Positions 24,764 to 37,781 are shown, numbered from the stretch's first letter. The stretch: DNA of 64,000 nt from Neospora caninum Liverpool (GCF_000208865.1 NC_018387.1:744001-808000); one strand, 5' to 3'. Numbers and translations: made by a program. The notes: generated by a model not told the origin, from the sequence alone.

Positions 24764-27416
24764 AGGAGTGCGCGACAAGCTGTGCGGCGCACGGCTCAAA
24801 AGAGCCAACACGTAGAGTGGAGAGCGCAGTAGGAGTCGCAAAGGCGCGCGGCGTTAAATCGGCAAGGGAGTGTGGGCAGACGCTGTATCTGCTTCGGAGC
24901 GAAGCACGGAGCAGCTTCGATTTCCCGTTTGCTTCATTCCAAAAACGTGCGTGGATGGCCACGTGTCGAGAAGCCCTCAGTCGGCGGGGATCTCTCGCAT
25001 TCAACTGGAGTCTGTGCGACCGATCATGTGGGGGCGGCAGACTGGGGAATGCACACGGAGTCATCCCTGGTCGCATACATCCGTTAGCTCGGAAACACAA
25101 ATTTTGCTGCCTATTGACACGGGCGAAGAACTTTTCGTGCCGTCTAAAATCCCGCAAGTTCCCGTTCGATTGGCGAACGTTGGAGACTGTCGGGTCTGAG
25201 CCAGGTTCCTCTAATTTTGGCCACCGCAGCGGTTCCGGAGTCGAAAAAACATACTGAAAATATTCATGTAACAGGCTTAAACAAAACTATCGGAAAACAT
25301 CCTTGTGTCGTGTCGGGACGCCTATTTCGAACCCAGTGGGGGGCTAGTGCAAAGATGCCTTAAAACCCCCGAATGCGTTCGCTCTTGAAAAGCTTTCATC
25401 GGCACAGGCCTCTCCATATGCCTTCTACCACGCGTGCACCGCAGAATGTGCTGAGACCTAAGCCAGGTACCAACATAGGTTGAATCCAGCGCGTGACACG
25501 AGGCTTCTGTGAGACTGAAAGAGGTCCGAGCTATAGCGTGGATTTGTTTCGATGTGTTAGCGTCCCCGATCTAAAAGTCGGAAGGCTGAACTTACACTTT
25601 GTTCCCGCGGCCAGGAACAAGTCTGCCTCCGAAGCGGGCTCGACTCCGACGTGCCGAACGCGCCGGTTGACATTGTGTACTTTTTAGCGTATTATTCTGC
25701 GTCAGGAATTACCGCAGGCAGTCCGCAGTCGGGCAACCACCGCTAATGCAATGTGCTTCAGTGCACTTTCATTTCTTGTTGCGTTGAACCCGTCTGTAGG
25801 GATAGAGCACACGTGACACAATCACAGCCGCGTTCGCCCCTACAACGTAGGGAAGCACTTCTTTTCTTTTCCAGGTCCGGAAGTGTTCCCGGTGTGAAGG
25901 TGTAGCAGCCGCGAGAAGGCTCTTACACATAGAGCTGCTGTTCACATGCGTGTCTTCAACCGTCTCGATACCGTGGCTTCTTTCGACCTGTTGTGTGCAC
26001 CCGAAATGTGGCGAACACGTGGAAGACGCGCGCACCGGGTCTGAACACCCGGACAGAACTCTTCTAAGCAACAGACGGGACCGTCGTTCATGTCGTTCCA
26101 CAATCTAACGTCCCTTCTTCGGAGTCGTCGCCACGAAGTGAAGCCTTCTGGAGCAAGAAGACTAAATCGGAGCGATGGCAAGCGGGCAACGGCTTTGCCG
26201 CCGGTGGTAGAATTTCCTTGATGACGATCGATGCGCCACATAGAGGACGGCTTAGACTGGCGCGAAGGCCAGGCAGGGACAGACGAGTACGGAGAGAGGT
26301 GACGTGAGTTTGCTGTTTGCGGAGCTCTCAGTACGTTTCTCCCAGGGAACGAACGATTCTTTGCGCAACCTCACCCTCCTAGCGCCCAGTCCATCTCGCC
26401 AGTACGTGTGTTTTCTACACGAAAACCAGGTGTCTGTGGCCTGAGAGGATGGGTGCGTGGACATTCGCCCACTTTTTTCACTTGAAGTCGACTTCACGCG
26501 TGCCCGTGCAAGTTCCATGGTTGGCCATCTCAGAACACCACCTCAGCAAGATGTACACAAGAAATTCGGGGGGGCTCTGTCTGGTGTGCATGCATCTGCA
26601 GCTCTGGCGACAGCGGCAACGTACCGAGCCGTATACGGCTGTTTTTGATCGGTTTCTGTCCACATTTCAAGGGCTGTCTCGGCACTCGTTCTGAAGTCCC
26701 AAACAGATTTTTCCGCTCGTTGGCGAAGCTTACTCCCGGTCCATCGAGCCGCCGCTCGTTCGGGGGTTGTTTTTCCTTGTCTTAGAAGGCTCCGCACACA
26801 GGATTGCGGAGCAGAACGTGCCTATCCCCTCTCTCGCCGTCGTGCGCCTTCCTTCGCGTTGGCGCGCTCCCAAGCCAAGCGTTGCGTTTTTGCCTCGCCT
26901 AACTAAATCTTCATTTTCGCTGGCAGCATCGGAGGAAAGAAGCATGTGTCGTTTCTCATCCCTTCACTACAAAGACCTCTCTCCATAACGTTTCCTTTCG
27001 CCGAGACGTCTGGCCGACCAGCTGCCTCCTCCCGAGCAGCCTTTTCTGCGCCTCGCCTAGCTGCTGGTCCTTTGCTGGCGTCCATTCCTCTGTTTTTCGC
27101 CTGAATCTCGACCTTTTTGTTGAGCTTCAGCGACCCTATGCGCCTCCTTAGAATCTTCCGGCCGGCCTCTTGCCTTGTGCTCCGGTTTTCAGCTACCGTG
27201 GAGGGTCCGTGTCCTCGGCAACTCCCTGCGGCCGCGGTTGTGCCGCCAGAGGTATGAGTTGTTGATGGCTGTGTCCTTTTCTCTTGCGTCACGCTCTGCG
27301 GAGGTCTTCCGCAGTTTCTTCTGCGCGTCGCCCCCCCTTGCTGGCTCTCGGGCCGATCTCGCCGTTCGCATCTGAGCGGAGCCGCCGGCCCGTGCGTCGA
27401 GAAGCTGTAGCCCAGC
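24764..27416. other. Intergenic, no gene recognised
   Basis: This lies between the PGK stop and the methyltransferase start, both on the plus strand. It should hold the PGK 3' untranslated region and the next promoter. A perfect TGCATGCA lies at 26587-26594, about 820 bp before the next ATG; GCATGC cores are known ApiAP2-type motifs in Apicomplexa. A 199-codon frame on the minus strand (27502-26903) starts at GTG and overlaps the next gene, so I do not call it. Confidence 0.5.
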
Positions 27417-30400
27417 ATGCCTTTCTGTGCTCGGCGCCTACGGCCTGCCACTGCGGCGACCGCCTGCAGCGCCTCAGATGCGCCCTCGTTCTCGCCTTCC
27501 ACTAAGGCGCCATCTTCGGCTCAGACGGACGCGGAGACGCCAGACTCGGCGGTGCCGCAAAAAGGGGCCCTCGGACCTTCCCCGGAGGGACAGGCTGCAG
27601 GCGTCACCTCAGGCATGGCTTTCAAGGGCCAAGACAGTTTGGCAGATTCGCGTGGGGGATGCCCCAGTCGCGAAAGCTGCCGCCTCTCCGTCCAGTCTCC
27701 TCTGTCGGGCTTGCGGCAACCTCGCAGGACGGGGAGCCGCGCGAAGGTCCGCGGCTCCTCGAGGGGTGCGACGCCTCGAAAAGGGTGTGCGGAAGGCAGC
27801 GCTCTCTCCTCTCTGCATTCGAAAAACGAGGATCCCAGCGAGGTGAACTCTATCGTGACAGCTGAGGCCGCGGCGGTGCGTGAACGGGTGGCGGCAGAGA
27901 TGGGGCCAGTGGCCGAAGCTGCGGGAAGACTTTACGACTTGGGGGGTGAAAACAGAGAACGCGCGACCGCATTCCTCTACAGAGGATGTGCAGCGCAAGT
28001 CGCCACTTCAACTGCAGGCATGTACGGAGAGATGGTTGAGAGCTCTGTTCGCCAGGTATGCTCCAAGAGTAACTGCTTCCGTGTCTGGGAGACGCCGCCG
28101 CCTTTGTTTGCTTACTCGACACAGGGAACGGCGCCCCGTCACGCTTAGAGGTCATCGATCCCCAACTCGTCTCTGTCACAGAACACAGAAGGAGAAAGGG
28201 TGGGGGCAACCCTGTGCTGGTGGGGTTCCCTGGGAAAACGGCTAGAAGTCACCCGTCACGCCGCCGTTTCCTGTTCGGCGGAGCAGACGCCTCTCACAGG
28301 TGTACTCGGTCGAGTGTCCGTCGCGTTTTTGTGAAGCTTGTCGCTGGTCTCCCAAGAACGCGCCGTGGCCGAGCGCGCGCTGGCCTGACACTTCGCAGAA
28401 AAGCGTTTTCGTGGGTTCTTCCGCAGGTTGTTCAGTACATGAGGCACTACGGAGGCGACGAATTCAGCGTTTTTCTCGACCTGGGAAGTGGCCGAGGCGC
28501 GCCCTCATGCATTGCCCTCTACCAACAGCCTTGGCTAGCTTGCCTTGGTAGGTCGAGTTTCGCCTCTGTCCTGCTTTGTCGCAGCGACTGTCTTTGTCGG
28601 CTCTGTGGAGCGGGGTTCTTGTGGGTTGCGACGACTTATCTCCTTTGGTCCTGAAAACGGAAAAACACTCCTGACCGTGTGATAATCTTTGTCTTTTCCA
28701 ACACTTGCTTTCTATGGATGGCATATCGCATTGCGAACCGTTCGAGACTGGAGTTGGGCTTTTGGCGCGGCAGGTGCTGGCTCAACGTGATTCGCGTCCG
28801 CCCGCGGGGGAGAACAGAACTCAGCGCGAGATACCCGTTTGGTGTGCTTCTCTTCGTCACACGCTGGAGAGTGCTTGCGTCGTTGCGGCGATGCCTGTGC
28901 CACAGTTGTTCAAGGGGTTGTCGCCTTGCTGTCTGTTTGTGCAGGCATCGAGAAGTGTCCTCAAGCCTATTCGCTGTCCCTGGAGACGCACTGGACGGTT
29001 CTTCGGAGAGAAATGACCCAGGCAGAGCTCATTCCCCCTCCTCCGTGTCTGCCTTCTGTCCTTTCCGCTCCACAAAGATGTGGCACCGATGCCAGCAGTG
29101 GCAAGAGTGCCTACACGGCGGGCGCCGCCGCCGAGGCGACTCTGCAGAGCCCGCAGGCTCGCCATCCATCGGGGGCGCTGTGTGGCGGGGGACGTCCAGG
29201 CGGAAGAGTGCCTCAGCGGCGTCTGTGTTTCACGCAGGAAGACCTGTCTGCCTTCTACCACTTGGAAGGTGTGACGCATGTCTACTCTTTCGACGCCGCG
29301 ATGGAGGGGCCACTCATCAACTGGTACGTCCGCGCGGAAGGAGCTAGCAACGGCTTCGCGTGGGTCGAGCCTGTCAGAGAGACTGGCCCGTGGACAATGT
29401 ACCCTCCGTTAAGTGCTAGTCTGATGGTGTTAAATCCAGAGGCTACTGATTGGATAATTGGAGGTCTTGCTGTCTTAGGTGTCAGTGGCATCCTTAGGTC
29501 TATTAACTTCCTGGGTACATTTGTCTTTATGCTGATCACCCTCGCGCTCCACTGTTCAGGGAACTGTTTGGGGTATCGGCAGGAACGGAGGGACTGAGAA
29601 GTTGAGACACCCGGTGAGCCTGTCGGCGCCGAAATCCGGTCTTCCTGACGCGGCCGACGTCGATTCGCGTGCTCTCTCGAGTCGCGCTTTCCTTTCCGCG
29701 TGCGTTCAGGATCGTGCAGATGTTCATGAGAACCAAGACGTGGTATTTGTACGCGTCGTTCCGAAGCGGTGAGTATCGCAGGGGACCATCTCGGTTCGCG
29801 TGCCTCGTGAAAAGTGCCTGGGTCGCTTCCCCGTCGGCTCGAAAGGTATCGTGACGAGTGAGGGGTATGAGCTCAAGGACCAGTCAGGCGTTTTGCACTT
29901 CGACGAGTCTGGCAACTCACGATTCGTGACTGTGAAGGCTGCGCAGACTCGAGAGACGTGGTGGAACCGGGTGTCACGCGTTTTTCTTCTCTCCGTCGTG
30001 CAGATTTGATTTCAAAGTTCGACTTAAAAGGCGCGTCTCTCGTTGGACAAGTGAGCAGCAGCATGTGGGTCTCTTCTGAAGGCCGAACAACTTACATTTA
30101 CGTCAAAGACAACTGGCGTGAGTGCAAAGCGTATCACCGGCGGTGGCTCTGTCGCTTTCTTCTCTCCAATGAGGACTTCTCGTCGAAGACCTCGAGGGGC
30201 GGTGCGGCGCTGTCACAGACGCGCAGGGACGCTCAGCCGTCTGCGGCTCCTGCCAATGTGCAAGAGGCGCAGGATTTGGCGGCGAAGGTGTTGCAGATGA
30301 CAATTGCGGCGACCTTTCGAGCTCTCTGTGTTCAACAAGAAGCCATTTGGAGTGAGATGGAAAATCGCGATCAAACGCCTCCTCGGAGTGCGTCTCCGCT

Positions 30401-32481
30401 CAAAGCGGAACCGGACTGCGGGTCGTCGCTGCGGTCTCTGTCTCCTCTCTCTCCCTCGAGCGAGACGAAAAGCCGGGGAAGAAGTACCAGCAGAAGAAGG
30501 GCGAGCAGTGTCAGTGGAGCTAGCAAACACCTGCAACTCCAAACGCTTCAGCTCCAAGCTGCTATCCAGTGCTGCGCAGAAGACAAGCTACCGCCGTGTC
30601 TCCGCGTGGGGGGCCCTGTCTGGGCGACAGAGCAGGAAGATCTGGACGCGGGTTCAGATCCGAGCGCGACGGAGATTGGAGGAATGCCGCCAGTTGACAC
30701 AGAAGAAGCCAACCTCGAGACCGAGGAGACCCGCGAGGCCGAGTTTCTGCGTCGAGCTGTGAACACTTTCAAGGCTTCCTTCGTACGCCTGTCGAAGTGG
30801 TAAGCGCGGCACGCGACCCTTCAAGGCCCCGTAGGTCCTTTGTGACGCTTCCTCGTTCAGCCATACTCGCTTTCTGGTGTCTGTGCTCGTACTTCTTCAC
30901 ACCGGTGTCTTCACTGCATCCCCCGTTTCCTTCTTTTTTTTGGCCCTTCACAGTTCCCCCCCCCCCCCTCCTCTCCTCGCGTCAGGTGGCAGAGCCCCCC
31001 TTGGCTGTCGTGATCCTTGAGCAGACAGTGTGCATGATGTTCTCAACTTCCGACAGTTTCCAACGGGTCTTTTCTTCCGTGTTGGGCCCTCGGTTCAGCG
31101 TCAGACCGCGGGTGTTCTGTGTGTCTCCATCTGCTTTCGGCTGTTTTCGCGCCGACCAGGCTGCAGCCGCTGACCGTGTTGGACATGCTCCGTCTGTCGT
31201 TCTTGCCTGGAGAGGGCCAGGCGGCTTGGCTCGAACAACGCCAGCAGCAGCTGACGGGTGGGGGCGTTTTGACGCGGACTCGAAGGCCAACCGCGCGTGG
31301 ATTCGATGAGCAAGAGCGACGGAAAGAGGAGCTGGAGAGAGATGGGCTCCTGGAGATCTTGGCGAAAGCTGACGACCCCGAAGAGACAGCGAGATGTCGT
31401 CGAGAACTCGAACAAAGACTTGAAATGTCGAGGCGAGAGAATTATGTGAGTGGTGCTGCGTTGTTTGCGCGGGCACAGACAAAGAGATGGGAGCCGTCAA
31501 GGAGCGGAGTAGAAAGCAGCGCCGCTCGTTTCGCTTTCCTCGGGAGTTAGGCTGTTCCTGTCTGCGTCGCACTTTGCAGCCACTGGGTCAGATCTTGGCT
31601 GTCTTTGTTTCCCGGAAAAAAGTTCTGTGGCGCTGTTCATGCCCGCTTCTCAAGGCTGTGCCTCCACGGCAGATGCTCCTGTCTGTGTTGTTTCCTGATT
31701 ATCTCTTTCTCTTCGTCAGTCGATCTTCCCCTACAGTCTCCTGCAGGACTCCGAGCTTCCTCCGAATCTTTTGACCAAGGCCAGCGGAGATGCAGCTGCG
31801 GTAGCAGAGTCTCTTGCTCACCTGCTCTGTTCGCCTGTGTCTCGCGCTCCGTCGTTCTCCCCCATCGCTTCCCCTGTGTCTTCGAGAAGGCATTCCGCAC
31901 TCGCTTCGGTGTCTCTACGGAAAAGGTCGCCGGGCGTTCCAGCGTCTCCACAGAAGAGAGACTCTGGTTCACCCGTTTCGGGTGTTCAGGACTCCGCGCA
32001 AAAAGTCTCCCTCTGTCGGTCTAGGGTTGCAGCTCCCGGCGCATCCGTCGATGTTTTCACAGATCAAAGTGTGCCACGGAGGTGTCCAGATCGGCAGCGA
32101 GTCTCCCCGGCACGCAGCGCTCCGTTCTGGGGTGAGTCCCAACCTTCCGAAATGCCGTCCGTTGATTCCACGCCTCCTCGCAGTCGCGGCCGACGCTCGT
32201 CGCCGCACAAGGCAGTGTCGAACTCCCGGCGAAAATGTGAAACGTCACCAAACAGCTGCTTGAGGAAAGAGAAACAGGAGCACACTCCTTCGCCGCCGTT
32301 GAAACGGCGCGGCGCGGGCAGTCAAGAAGACAAGCGAGCGATATGCGATTTGGCGACATCCCGGATGACTCCAAAGACGCGGGCCGCCTACAGGCTGATG
32401 GAAATCGGATTCGATGCTTTGGAAATCCGCACTGCCCTCAGCCGGCGAAAGCGACGGATGCCGGAAGATCTGGACGGCTGA
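27417..32481 (+). CDS. DOT1-like class I SAM-dependent methyltransferase
   Basis: Seven exons: 27417-28055, 28427-28547, 28945-29323, 29710-29768, 30004-30799, 31160-31445 and 31720-32481, 1013 residues, every junction in phase. The ATG at 27417 follows an in-frame TAG at 27408. The N-terminal 150 residues are low complexity. The SAM-binding motif is FLDLGSGRGAPS (DLGSGRG at 231-237), with motif II GIEKCPQAYSLSLE (acidic Glu256). THVYSFDAAMEGP, a strand ending WYLYASFRS, and SSSMWVSSEGRTTYIYVK follow. This order matches DOT1-type (H3K79 methyltransferase) folds, though the Asn-Asn pair typical of animal DOT1 is not visible. The long C-terminal half is Ser/Pro/Arg-rich with charged helices and could bind DNA or histones. 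The substrate is not shown by the sequence: histone lysine is likely, another protein possible. Intron 3 carries a cox1-like insert. Confidence 0.8.
29391..29531 (+). other. Nuclear mitochondrial insertion (cox1 fragment) in methyltransferase intron 3
   Basis: A 47-codon open segment begins WTMYPPLSASLMVL and includes NPEATDWIIGGL and SINFLGTFVFM. This matches the region of cytochrome c oxidase subunit 1 after the conserved WT(L/M)YPPLS motif. It is more AT-rich than the exons around it and has no frame breaks, so it looks younger than the cob insert near 14.6 kb. It lies wholly inside the intron between exons 3 and 4 (29324-29709). Confidence 0.88.
30959..30968 (+). repeat. Poly-C run in methyltransferase intron 5
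   Basis: About ten C in a pyrimidine-rich stretch between exons 5 and 6. It may be part of an extended polypyrimidine tract, but the acceptor used lies near 31159, well downstream. Confidence 0.6.
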
Positions 32482-35400
32482 ATGGGCAGCTGCGCCTGAG
32501 GCGGATCGATAGCATCCGAGTGTATCTGTAGCTGGGCACTGAGAATGTCCATGAGACATAGAAGGAGGTCGTGGCTCAGTCGGTCACAGCAATTCTGTAG
32601 CTTGTGTGCAGACTTGTCAAGGAACCGTGAAGCTTTCACAGGACGGGGGCATTAGGCGTATATGAACTACGGTAAACTCTCTGGTTAGGTATCTCTCTTC
32701 TTCTGAATTGATACAGCTACCCTGGCAACGATGTCTGAAGGTAAACAGTCGAGCCGCCACCATGCCCGCCTAGACGTGTGGCGTTTGGAGTGCCCCAGAG
32801 TGACTGCGATGTTTCACAGTCGCTCACGGCCACACGTTCACGTGCGCATCAGGTGCCCGAAAGCGAAGAGACTCTCGCGTGTGTGTATCAATGCTGGACT
32901 GCCCGCTTGTTTTGAAAACTCATGCTGTCGGAATGGGTTTCTTCAAGTCCTCGCTCAGAATAAAGAGGGTGTCTGCTTGTTTAGGGTTGGCATCGACGCA
33001 GTGAGCCTCGTCCGGCTACAGTCTAGTCGCTGAAAAGTCGGGAACGGGTGGGAAGGCCGAAAAAAGGCTTTCTTTCGCTGTCGCTCCCAGATGATCGCTA
33101 ACAAAGGCCCCGTTCGTTAGGAGGGCCGAACTGGCGTGCCGTCCATGCAGGGAACACATTTTGGTGCATTGTTATGAAGAGACGATGATCGAACGCCTAG
33201 TGTCTGTCGTATCATGTTGCCCGTTTTCGTTCATGTCTGAAGAACTCTGTGGCTGTTCTTCGGGAGGCCACCCAAATTTTGATTCAAGAGCTGCTGCGTT
33301 TGTGATAGAACACGTTTGACACTTGTTTCATGCAATTTATCTGCGGGAAATGTCAAGACGCCCATGGCAAATCTTTTCTCCGAGCACCTGTCAGAACCGG
33401 TGTGGCTGCTGGCTTTTTACTGGAGCCTGAGTCTTTGTACTGCTTTGCCTGGACCTGCTGAGTTGGTGTCACCAGTGGTGGAGCGGTGGTGTCTCTGCTG
33501 AGAACTGCAGTTTGGTTGTGTTTATTCGCTGCTCGGGAACTTGTCTAAATTGGTCGGATTTTCAAGTGAAAGCGGATAGTGGGGATCTTTCTATTTACAC
33601 ACGGAGTGTCGTGTTTCTCGGGCCGCTCTCTCCACTATCGGGCTAATCCCCTGCGTCCAGGTGGATAATCAGGCCAGGGGTGGCTTGATTCTCCTGCCGA
33701 CACGCCGTTGCAAGCGGAGTGCGCTTCTCCCATGGAAGCGTCCGATAAGTACCAGTCATATACTTGGTGAATGAATGCGCGGGCTTCTGCGGTAGTGGTA
33801 TGTCCGTTCACCGTCTATTTTAGGACGCATCGGGGGTACAGAGCACTGTGTCAACTTGCTTTACAGGAAGGCAAACTGTGCCCCACGAGTGGCTGTCCGG
33901 GAAGAACAGAGACAGCATAAAAGAGTGCTCAGTCGTCAGATTTGACTTCACTCCAAGGTCTCGCGCACTTCAGCAGGGCACTTGTTGGCAGAAGGGGAAA
34001 AGCTTTGTCCCGAAAAGGCAGACCGCAGAAAGATGAGATTGTTTTCTAAAGTTGCTAAAAAGAGATACCAGGACACTCTGCCCCCATAGAACACTGGTCA
34101 TTGGCGAGAGGAAACTTTTTCTCGCGACAACTCAAGGTATGCCTCGACAGTCAGGAGTCGTTCAGGGCTTGACGTTGTACCGGCTTCTTGGCAATCTTCG
34201 GATGCCTGACGCTGACAGCAATGCCGGAGCCCAGCCATCCCTGCTTTCGCTTTCCCTGAATTTCGCGGCTCCACTGCTACAGCGTTCAACTAAACGGAAT
34301 AAAACTGACATGTTCGCTGAGAGCCTGATGTCAAGGAAAGGTGGTCGCATCACGAGCCTTGCACCGCGATGTCAGTGTGCCAATAGCGTTATGGTTATCC
34401 TGGTGTAAAGGACTTACATCGGGAGAAAATCTAATGCTCAGTTCGACACGTAGAGTTTCGGGAAGCCGACACAGCAAACAACAGTTGTATTCATCATAAT
34501 CGGAAGGCCCATAATAGGTTCCTTTGTGTGTGTACTCAGTGGGTGAACTTGGACCCGGTAAACAAAGACATTCAAGATTCTTTTGGCAAGAAGTCGCCTC
34601 CCTCAACCCTGTATCAGGCCACGCAGGAGCTACGCTCATGAAGATCTTGCGGGGAAACTAGCGAGAAAGGGCCGTCGCCTCTACCTTCAGTGTTGCCGGT
34701 TCGTCTCTGAGCGTGGTAGTTGCTTTCCAGGTCAAACACGTGCATGCACGTTGACACAGTACGTCTCCTTGTCGTCTACATAGAACCGTTATACTATATA
34801 TCTCGACTGCAGACATTTCTGAATCGAAGTGGGTGACCGAACTCTCCTGGAGCTCCAGTAAACTCAAATCAAAACGGAAAAATATCGTTTTCACGCCTCT
34901 CCTTCTTGCGCTTTGGAGAGACGGTGTGCTGACAAGCCGTGCATGCGGAACGGCAGCGCGATATTCGCGGTTCGGACGTCGATCCGTCTGCGTCTCCCAA
35001 ACGTCTCCCGGCAGTGGTTTGTCTCGGTCACACATAACACTCACGCGCGTTTTTCTCCCTTGCCTGTTACTTCGGGTAGTTTTATTTTCGTGAAGTGAAT
35101 TGAGAGAGGCAAATGCCTTTGCTACAGACCCGCTCATCCCCTACGGTAACCAGTGTCACTGAGCAAACCGCGGGGCCTCCCTCAAACCGGCGGAGCATAA
35201 TTTTTCCTTGTCGAGTTCCTCTTCATTCCTGGCCCGAACAGAAAAATCAGCTAATGCTTTTGGCAAAGCGCTTCCGCACGGATAAGTTGACCAGGACATC
35301 TGTCAAGTTTGTTTCTTGCGGTTTTTCTGTCTGCCGGTGAAGTTTGAGTCCAGACACAGACACTAGAAATGTTACCTGGCCGGCTCAGTCTGCAGATTTT

Positions 35401-35821
35401 GCCTAGATTCTTATCTACTCGGAGCACAAGAAACGACATGTTCATGTGTACATGGTGACTGTTCAATCCTGTTCTTGCGCCCTCCGCTCTTAGCGCATGA
35501 CTGGGGGAGGAAATTGCTTCGTTATACGCAGCACAGCGAAGGACGCGGGCGATGTGGGAGTTTGGGGCCGTGTCGCGGCAGTCCGAACCGAGTGCGGGAT
35601 GCGTCTCTTTTCCACGTCAGAAGTGAAGCATATGCCGTTGATTGTTCTTTTGAAAGAAGCGTAAAGGAACCAGACACATGTCACCCGAGAAAAAGTTGTC
35701 TTCCTTCCCAAACTCCTTTCAGTCTGCCGGAAAAGTCGACTTCTAGGTCCGCCCAGCTCGAGCTCGGAAGCGACATTGTCGCAGTCAACCTTAACCGAGT
35801 TTGTAGGATACATACCGAAAC
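32482..35821. other. Intergenic, no gene recognised
   Basis: This lies between the methyltransferase stop and the MOG1 start on the plus strand. Frames reach only about 160 codons and none shows family sequence. I looked for chains of short exons like those of MOG1 and found none I could support. Confidence 0.45.
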
Positions 35822-37692
35822 ATGGCTGATTGCCAAGCACGACCGCGGATGGTCCGCGTACCTCTCTTCGGAGGAGCTATGGCCTGTCAGCTTCCAGACA
35901 CTTTTAAGGATGTGAGGTAGGGAAAGGCCAGTGGCAGAACCGCAACCTTGCGGTGCCTCGCCCGGTGTGTGCCGGAATGCAGGTAGTTGTGGTCGGATTT
36001 CAAATGTGTCCGCACGGCATGACGCGCGTTGTGGTGTTACACGAGCGATGTGTGGAGCCTTAGAAGCCACTGCGTTAAGATGTCTGAATCATGTAGCATG
36101 TGCTGGCATATCCCTTTGCGATTATTCAAAGACTTGCAAACTGCGTTCAGTCTGTGTGTTCCACAAGTCTCGTGATACACACCTTTTGTTGTCTGGGCGG
36201 CAGAAGTCGTGGAGAAGAAAAGGCATTAGACCTACAGTTTGCACCAGATTTTCCTCTTGAATGTATTAATGTTTTTGCACGTGTGAAATGTAGTCAAAAC
36301 AGTTGATGGGATCACTCCGACAGACGCCGAGTCTAACGGCAAAGTAAGAGGGGCCGAGATATCTATACATCAAAACCAGGTTGTGTTTTTTGGCGTGTCC
36401 CTTATCCTGAATGTTTTGCAGCACCATCCGCCAAGTTCCCGACAACCAAGAGGTCTTCATGGATATGAGCAGTGAGAGAAGCGTTGTCATCGAGATCGTT
36501 GAATACCAAGAAAATGTTTCGGACGGAGACGCATCCAGGTGCGGTTTCCGAAGCCGTCCCACCGAAGTGAACGAATAATTTCATGTTCGTGTGAAAGGTG
36601 GATTGTTTGCCTTTGGGCAAACCTTTTGTAGCTCACTCCCTACAGTCGAGCGTGACTTTCAATTTCCTCTGAACTGTCCGTTTTGCGACCTCAGACACCG
36701 GCTGATAAGCTAAGCGCGGGTGCCTTGAGTTACAACAAGATGGTACTCCTGTCGGTCCCTTCGTTTTCTTTGGTGTACAGGCACGATAATAAGCGGCAAC
36801 CGCTTATTTGCATGTGTGGAGGGGCAACGGTGAAGAGATTGAAAGCTTGTAGTCATGGTCAGTGCCCCAGTTTGGCTATCTGAACGGACAAAAATGTCTC
36901 TCGTCTCCTGTCTGCAGATTCTTTTTCTGTGATCTGGCGAAGGAGAATGGCGCCACAGATGCCCAGTTATCTAGCAGCTTCATTTGGAAGGACGAACCTC
37001 GAATTCCCATCTCAGAACGACAGTAAGTTGCCCCTCGTCGAATGCACTATTCTCCACGGTAGTTGTTCTCCGCTTTTCCTGGAAACCTCCCCAGCAGCCG
37101 CGCTGGCAGAAATGAAACCAGAACGTTTATTGCCGCTCTAGCGAGATATTCCACACCGCGTCAGAGAGCCGCGACGCTGCAGCTGTCATTCCAACCTATC
37201 GAGATGTCTCCGTCTGTTCTTTTCAGCGTGGTCATCGTAGCGAAGGGCGTTCAGCAACTTCGTCAGGACGGCACGAAACGAGTACCTGTGGAAATGGCTA
37301 TCATTCGCGTTCCGGGTAAGGTTTTCTTTCAGTCGCGCACGAGTGGCAGAAGAAGCTGATGGGGCTTCCTGCGTCTACGCTCTATGATTCTGAAGAACAG
37401 TGGAGGAAACAATCTGCCGAAACCACTGCACTATATGTCTCTGCTTCTGCAGGCGAACTTCCGCTTACTCTCTTGAGGTGTCTGTATATTTAGTTAAGAG
37501 GTGGTTCAGTGTAGTTCCAAGTCTTGCCTGTGCTAATCTGCTTCAGGCCACAACGCAGAAATCCTCATATCTTTGTATGGGGAGCCATCCGATGGCGAAC
37601 CTGACGCGTCCAAAGTCGATGCGGAGGACAGTGTAGTGTTCGAGCAGCTGATCGGTGCCTTTGTCATCACCGATTACTCTCTTTTCGTCTAA
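35822..37692 (+). CDS. MOG1: MOG1/RANGRF-type Ran-binding protein
   Basis: MOG1 (RANGRF) binds the GTPase Ran, promotes nucleotide release and supports nuclear import. Five short exons: 35822-35916, 36422-36538, 36918-37022, 37227-37315 and 37547-37692, 183 residues, close to human RANGRF (186). All junctions are GT-AG and in phase. Landmarks: VPLFGGAMACQLPDTFKDVS at the N-terminus (compare LFGGA...P..F.DVS in the family), then RQVPDNQEVFMD, SVVIEIVEYQENV, RFFFCDLAKENGA, VVIVAKGVQQL, VEMAIIRVP, AEILISLYGEPS, and VFEQLIGAFVITDYSLFV at the end. The start ATG at 35822 is the first in frame after a stop at 35804; a second ATG at 35849 is possible. No single exon exceeds 146 bases, so the gene gives no long open frame. 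Order and spacing of the motifs match the MOG1 fold along its whole length. Confidence 0.9.
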
Positions 37693-37781
37693 AGGGCGAC
37701 TGCACCACGCAGGCAAGGAATGCGTCTACTTTTTCGGGTATGCTCGGTATCCAGAATGTAGCGACTTGTTTATTTGACGGT

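Noticed and set aside
26903..27502. 199-codon minus-strand frame overlapping the methyltransferase 5' end
   Set aside because: It begins at GTG, has no recognised family, and lies opposite the low-complexity first exon of a supported gene, so it is most likely an antisense shadow.
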